From Pantoea sp. A4 (GTDB lineage: Bacteria > Pseudomonadota > Gammaproteobacteria > Enterobacterales > Enterobacteriaceae), in assembly GCF_000295955.2 (NCBI RefSeq), contig NZ_ALXE01000018.1:55612-119611 (forward strand): a stretch of DNA of 64,000 nucleotides. The letters are read 5' to 3'. Within the stretch, counting starts at the first letter, position 1. Every line of letters begins with the position of its first letter. The position numbers and the translations under genes are program-made. A model generated the notes under the pieces. It worked only from the letters and a program-made list of their open reading frames with translations. It searched no databases and was not told where the DNA came from. This document shows, one piece after another, positions 61,937 through 64,000 of this stretch.

Positions 61937-62305
61937 TTAATCTGGTATGCATACCCTAATACGGTGCCCATCGGGATCTAGCGCTACAAACGTTTTGCCA
62001 AAAACAGCCTGTTTGGGTTCCTGTTCTATTTGCACTCCGTTTCTTGTCCAACGCTGATAAAGGGCATCAACGGCCTGAACATCTTTAACCATAAAACTTA
62101 ACTCCGTTCGATTGCCCTCACCGCAGGATATAAAGTCAGCCGCCGTTGTTGACCACAATCCGAGATTCAGGCCGTTATCGAATGTAAAAGCCGCCCATGT
62201 TGGAAGCATCACACATGGTTCGATATCGAACAGATTTTGATAAAATTTGCTGCTGACAATTGTGTTATCTACATAAAGAATAATCAGGTTAGGTATCATG
62301 AGCAT
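61937..62305 (-). CDS. VOC/glyoxalase-fold protein
   Basis: The product has 122 residues (ATG at 62305, or 62299 with better spacing from AAGGA). IILYVDNTIVSSKFYQNLF at the start and KTFVALDPDGHRIRV at the end mark the vicinal-oxygen-chelate fold; small members include bleomycin-resistance-like proteins. Diverges from the WYL regulator, likely its controller. Confidence 0.8.
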   Translation of the reverse strand: MLMIPNLIILYVDNTIVSSKFYQNLFDIEPCVMLPTWAAFTFDNGLNLGLWSTTAADFISCGEGNRTELSFMVKDVQAVDALYQRWTRNGVQIEQEPKQAVFGKTFVALDPDGHRIRVCIPD

Positions 62306-62356
62306 CTATCCTTAAATACAATGAAATGTCACTATTGCAGGGAGCATTGACAGAAC

Positions 62357-63073
62357 ATGTCAGCATCAGGACCGAAACGTGCAGAACGCCTCTTAAATCT
62401 TCTGCAGATTTTTTATCAGCATCGCTATCCGGTAAGTGGACAGAGACTGGCTGAAGAACTTTCTGTCAGCCTTCGCACGATTTACCGTGATATTGGCGCA
62501 CTGCGCGCTCAGGGAGCCGACATTCAGGGGGAAGCCGGTACGGGATTTATTCTTTCCCGGAGCCATCACTTACCGCCAGTGATGTTTACACCTGAGCAAC
62601 TCGATGCACTTGCGCTTGGTTTACGCTGGGTAGCCACACATGGTGATGGAGAAATTGCAAAAGCGGCATCTGAGGTCACAGGTAAGGTCCGCCAGAATCT
62701 CCCACCACAGCTACAGTCACTTTTTGATGAATCTACGCTGCTAGTCGGTAAGAGGCAGAATAACGTTAATAACGTTGAAAACCTGAACTCACTCCGAAAC
62801 GCCATCAGGCAGAGACGTAAAATTCGCGTAGCTTATAGAGATATGATGGGTAATGTGAGTGAAAGGACAATATGGCCTTTTGCTTTAGGTTACTTCTCCA
62901 GCAATATTATTCTTGCGGCATGGTGTGAGAAACGTAATAGTTTCCGTCATTTCGATCTAACTCGATTAACATTTATCCAGATTTTGCAGGATACATACCC
63001 GCATTCCCGGAATATATTACTTCGTATGTGGCGTAGCGCGGGCTTGGATAACCAGGAGCCTGTTCACGACTAA
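62357..63073 (+). CDS. YafY-type HTH/WYL transcriptional regulator
   Basis: The product has 238 residues. DeoR-like helix-turn-helix (VSGQRLAEELSVSLRTIYRD) then a WYL domain with WPFALGYFSSNIILAAWCEK in place of the canonical W-Y-L block. Ligand unknown. It probably regulates the divergent VOC gene. Confidence 0.85.
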   Translation: MSASGPKRAERLLNLLQIFYQHRYPVSGQRLAEELSVSLRTIYRDIGALRAQGADIQGEAGTGFILSRSHHLPPVMFTPEQLDALALGLRWVATHGDGEIAKAASEVTGKVRQNLPPQLQSLFDESTLLVGKRQNNVNNVENLNSLRNAIRQRRKIRVAYRDMMGNVSERTIWPFALGYFSSNIILAAWCEKRNSFRHFDLTRLTFIQILQDTYPHSRNILLRMWRSAGLDNQEPVHD

Positions 63074-63167
63074 ACCAAATGTATTAAAAAGATCCTGCCA
63101 TGCTGAAAGTGGCAGAATCCTTATTCAGATGTAAAATCGCGGTGCTCAACAGGTACGCACAAATGTC

Positions 63168-63386
63168 TTATTCTATCTGTTTTACATCAGGATAACGCGC
63201 TGTTGCAGCTTCATGGAAAATATCGCCCAGCCAGCCCGGGAGCTCATCCTCTGACATCTCGTCCGGAATAGCGATGTCGTAAATCCGGGAAAATTTTCGT
63301 TCCGTTAGGTCTGCACGGAATACCAACCAGCGTTCACCCTCACGTTTTACCCCAATATGTCGTCCAAATACGTTGTAGATCAGCAT
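63168..63386 (-). CDS. Small conserved protein (DUF7661-like)
   Basis: The product has 72 residues: MLIYNVFGRHIGVKREGERW then DELPGWLGDIFHEAAT. This pattern occurs widely in enterobacteria as a single small cytoplasmic protein. Function unknown. Confidence 0.6.
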   Translation of the reverse strand: MLIYNVFGRHIGVKREGERWLVFRADLTERKFSRIYDIAIPDEMSEDELPGWLGDIFHEAATARYPDVKQIE

Positions 63387-63422
63387 TATTGGTGCCCTCT
63401 CAGGAATTGAGTAACTGGAATG

Positions 63423-63743
63423 TTATGGTAGATCGGGTTGCTGCTCTGCCCAGTGCCTCATCTCTTCTGAGATAAACCAGTTAACAAGATCCCCGTAAAT
63501 TTTTTGTATAAGGTCTGCGCTTAGCCCCTGCTCTTCAGCCCAAACCCCGCGTTGTTTGAGCATAGCGTCGAATCTGGACTGCGCTTTGACTTGATCAGGT
63601 GATTTCTTGAATTGCGATGCGGCTTTAACAAATGCATATCGCTCACCAAATAGTGCGATCACCTCACGGTCTATACGATCAATTTCAGCTCTAATCTCTG
63701 TCATGTCAGTACATTGATTGGCTCTTTCTTCGTTGTTATTCAT
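63423..63743 (-). CDS. Chorismate mutase/isochorismate lyase-like (PchB type)
   Basis: The product has 106 residues from the ATG at 63743. Single AroQ-type helical domain: MTEIRAEIDRIDREVIALFG, KSPDQVKAQSRFD, MLKQRGVWAEEQGL and IYGDLVNWFISEE. The basic residues of the AroQ/PchB active site are present in the first helix pair. Gives salicylate from isochorismate (PchB) or prephenate from chorismate; which cannot be told here. No siderophore genes adjacent. Confidence 0.8.
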   Translation of the reverse strand: MNNNEERANQCTDMTEIRAEIDRIDREVIALFGERYAFVKAASQFKKSPDQVKAQSRFDAMLKQRGVWAEEQGLSADLIQKIYGDLVNWFISEEMRHWAEQQPDLP

Positions 63744-63916
63744 GAACCATGAAATCCCCATTGAAATGTGTCGTTTCAGTCTCGTTAAGGTAACACAGAG
63801 GCTTTTATCATTGTGTGTGCGAGAGAGCCTTAAGATTGCTCAGTGGAGTCGCTGAAGGTATTCATCATATTAGCCAACTAAACATTTGCTTGTCTGAAAC
63901 GCACGAAAAATGGTCT

Positions 63917-64000
63917 GCACATCACTCACATAAAGGCGGGGATGGTGGGGAGTAGAGTAAAGCTTCCGCTGCATGGATGCAGCGGCAGAGCCTCCAGGGA
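63917..64000. repeat. Dispersed repeat, copy two (cut by window end)
   Basis: Matches 61691-61777 from GGTCTGCAC on through the hairpin CCGCTGCAT-GG-ATGCAGCGG, where both arms changed together (C to T in one arm, G to A in the other) so pairing is kept. This supports structural selection. Confidence 0.8.

Noticed and set aside
1..64000. CRISPR array
   Set aside because: No regularly spaced repeats of 24-40 bases with unique spacers were seen; the tandem repeats found are too few and of other kinds.
1..64000. Complete insertion sequence
   Set aside because: No intact transposase frame or flanking terminal repeats were recognised.

Overview
The window looks like the chromosome of an enterobacterium (Enterobacterales, possibly Erwiniaceae or a near relative). 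The evidence is the arabinose genes, pckA, a lambdoid prophage with lambda/P22-type regulators, and a dispersed repeat. The genus cannot be fixed from this sequence alone. About 37.4 kb is an integrated lambdoid siphovirus-type prophage; the remaining 26.6 kb is host chromosome with an accessory patch.

Prophage, 1-37.4 kb. The window opens inside the tail tape-measure gene. Read on the minus strand, the late genes run from the lysis cassette (holin, SAR endolysin, Rz/Rz1) through a Rha-like regulator, terminase, portal, head morphogenesis protein, DUF2213 protease/scaffold, decoration and capsid proteins, connectors, tail terminator, tail tube and tail chaperone to the tape measure. A cluster of cargo genes (two exported proteins, a membrane protein, a uracil-DNA-glycosylase-like protein, a ribbon-helix-helix/membrane-protein operon) sits between the tape measure and the tail chaperone; several are bracketed by their own TTCG-loop terminators. 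Upstream are antiterminator Q, a nin region (ninB, ninG and two tiny overlapping genes), and replication genes P, O and a ParB-like gene. Origin iterons lie inside O. Then come cII, cro, OR and cI.

Immunity region and early left operon, 26-37.4 kb. Just downstream of cI, where lambda carries rexAB, there is a three-gene operon: a HigB-type toxin, a HigA-type antitoxin with a long C-terminal extension, and a SecB-like chaperone. This is a toxin-antitoxin-chaperone (TAC) system. It is followed by terminators, a three-operator OL/pL, a nut site and a P22-type N gene. The left operon continues with small genes, a coiled-coil protein, a RecE-like exonuclease and RecT. An AT-rich FRG-domain gene (a possible defence cargo gene), xis, int and a candidate attachment palindrome close the prophage.

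Host part, 37.4-64 kb. The arabinose locus comes first: araC and araHGF (ABC importer) on minus, araBA on plus, with araD absent. After it lie imperfect tandem repeats, a MarR-GNAT fusion regulator and a decayed ornithine cyclodeaminase gene. A giant toxin-like gene of about 2,800 codons follows, containing an HEIAH zinc-protease motif. It is interrupted by an in-frame amber codon near its start and a frame change near its end. The last stretch holds a HypT-like LysR regulator, pckA, a GlxA-family regulator diverging from a Tat-exported alpha/beta hydrolase that also has a strong internal start, a VOC protein, a WYL regulator, a small conserved protein and a chorismate mutase/isochorismate lyase-like protein. 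A long dispersed repeat occurs twice, once at the window end.
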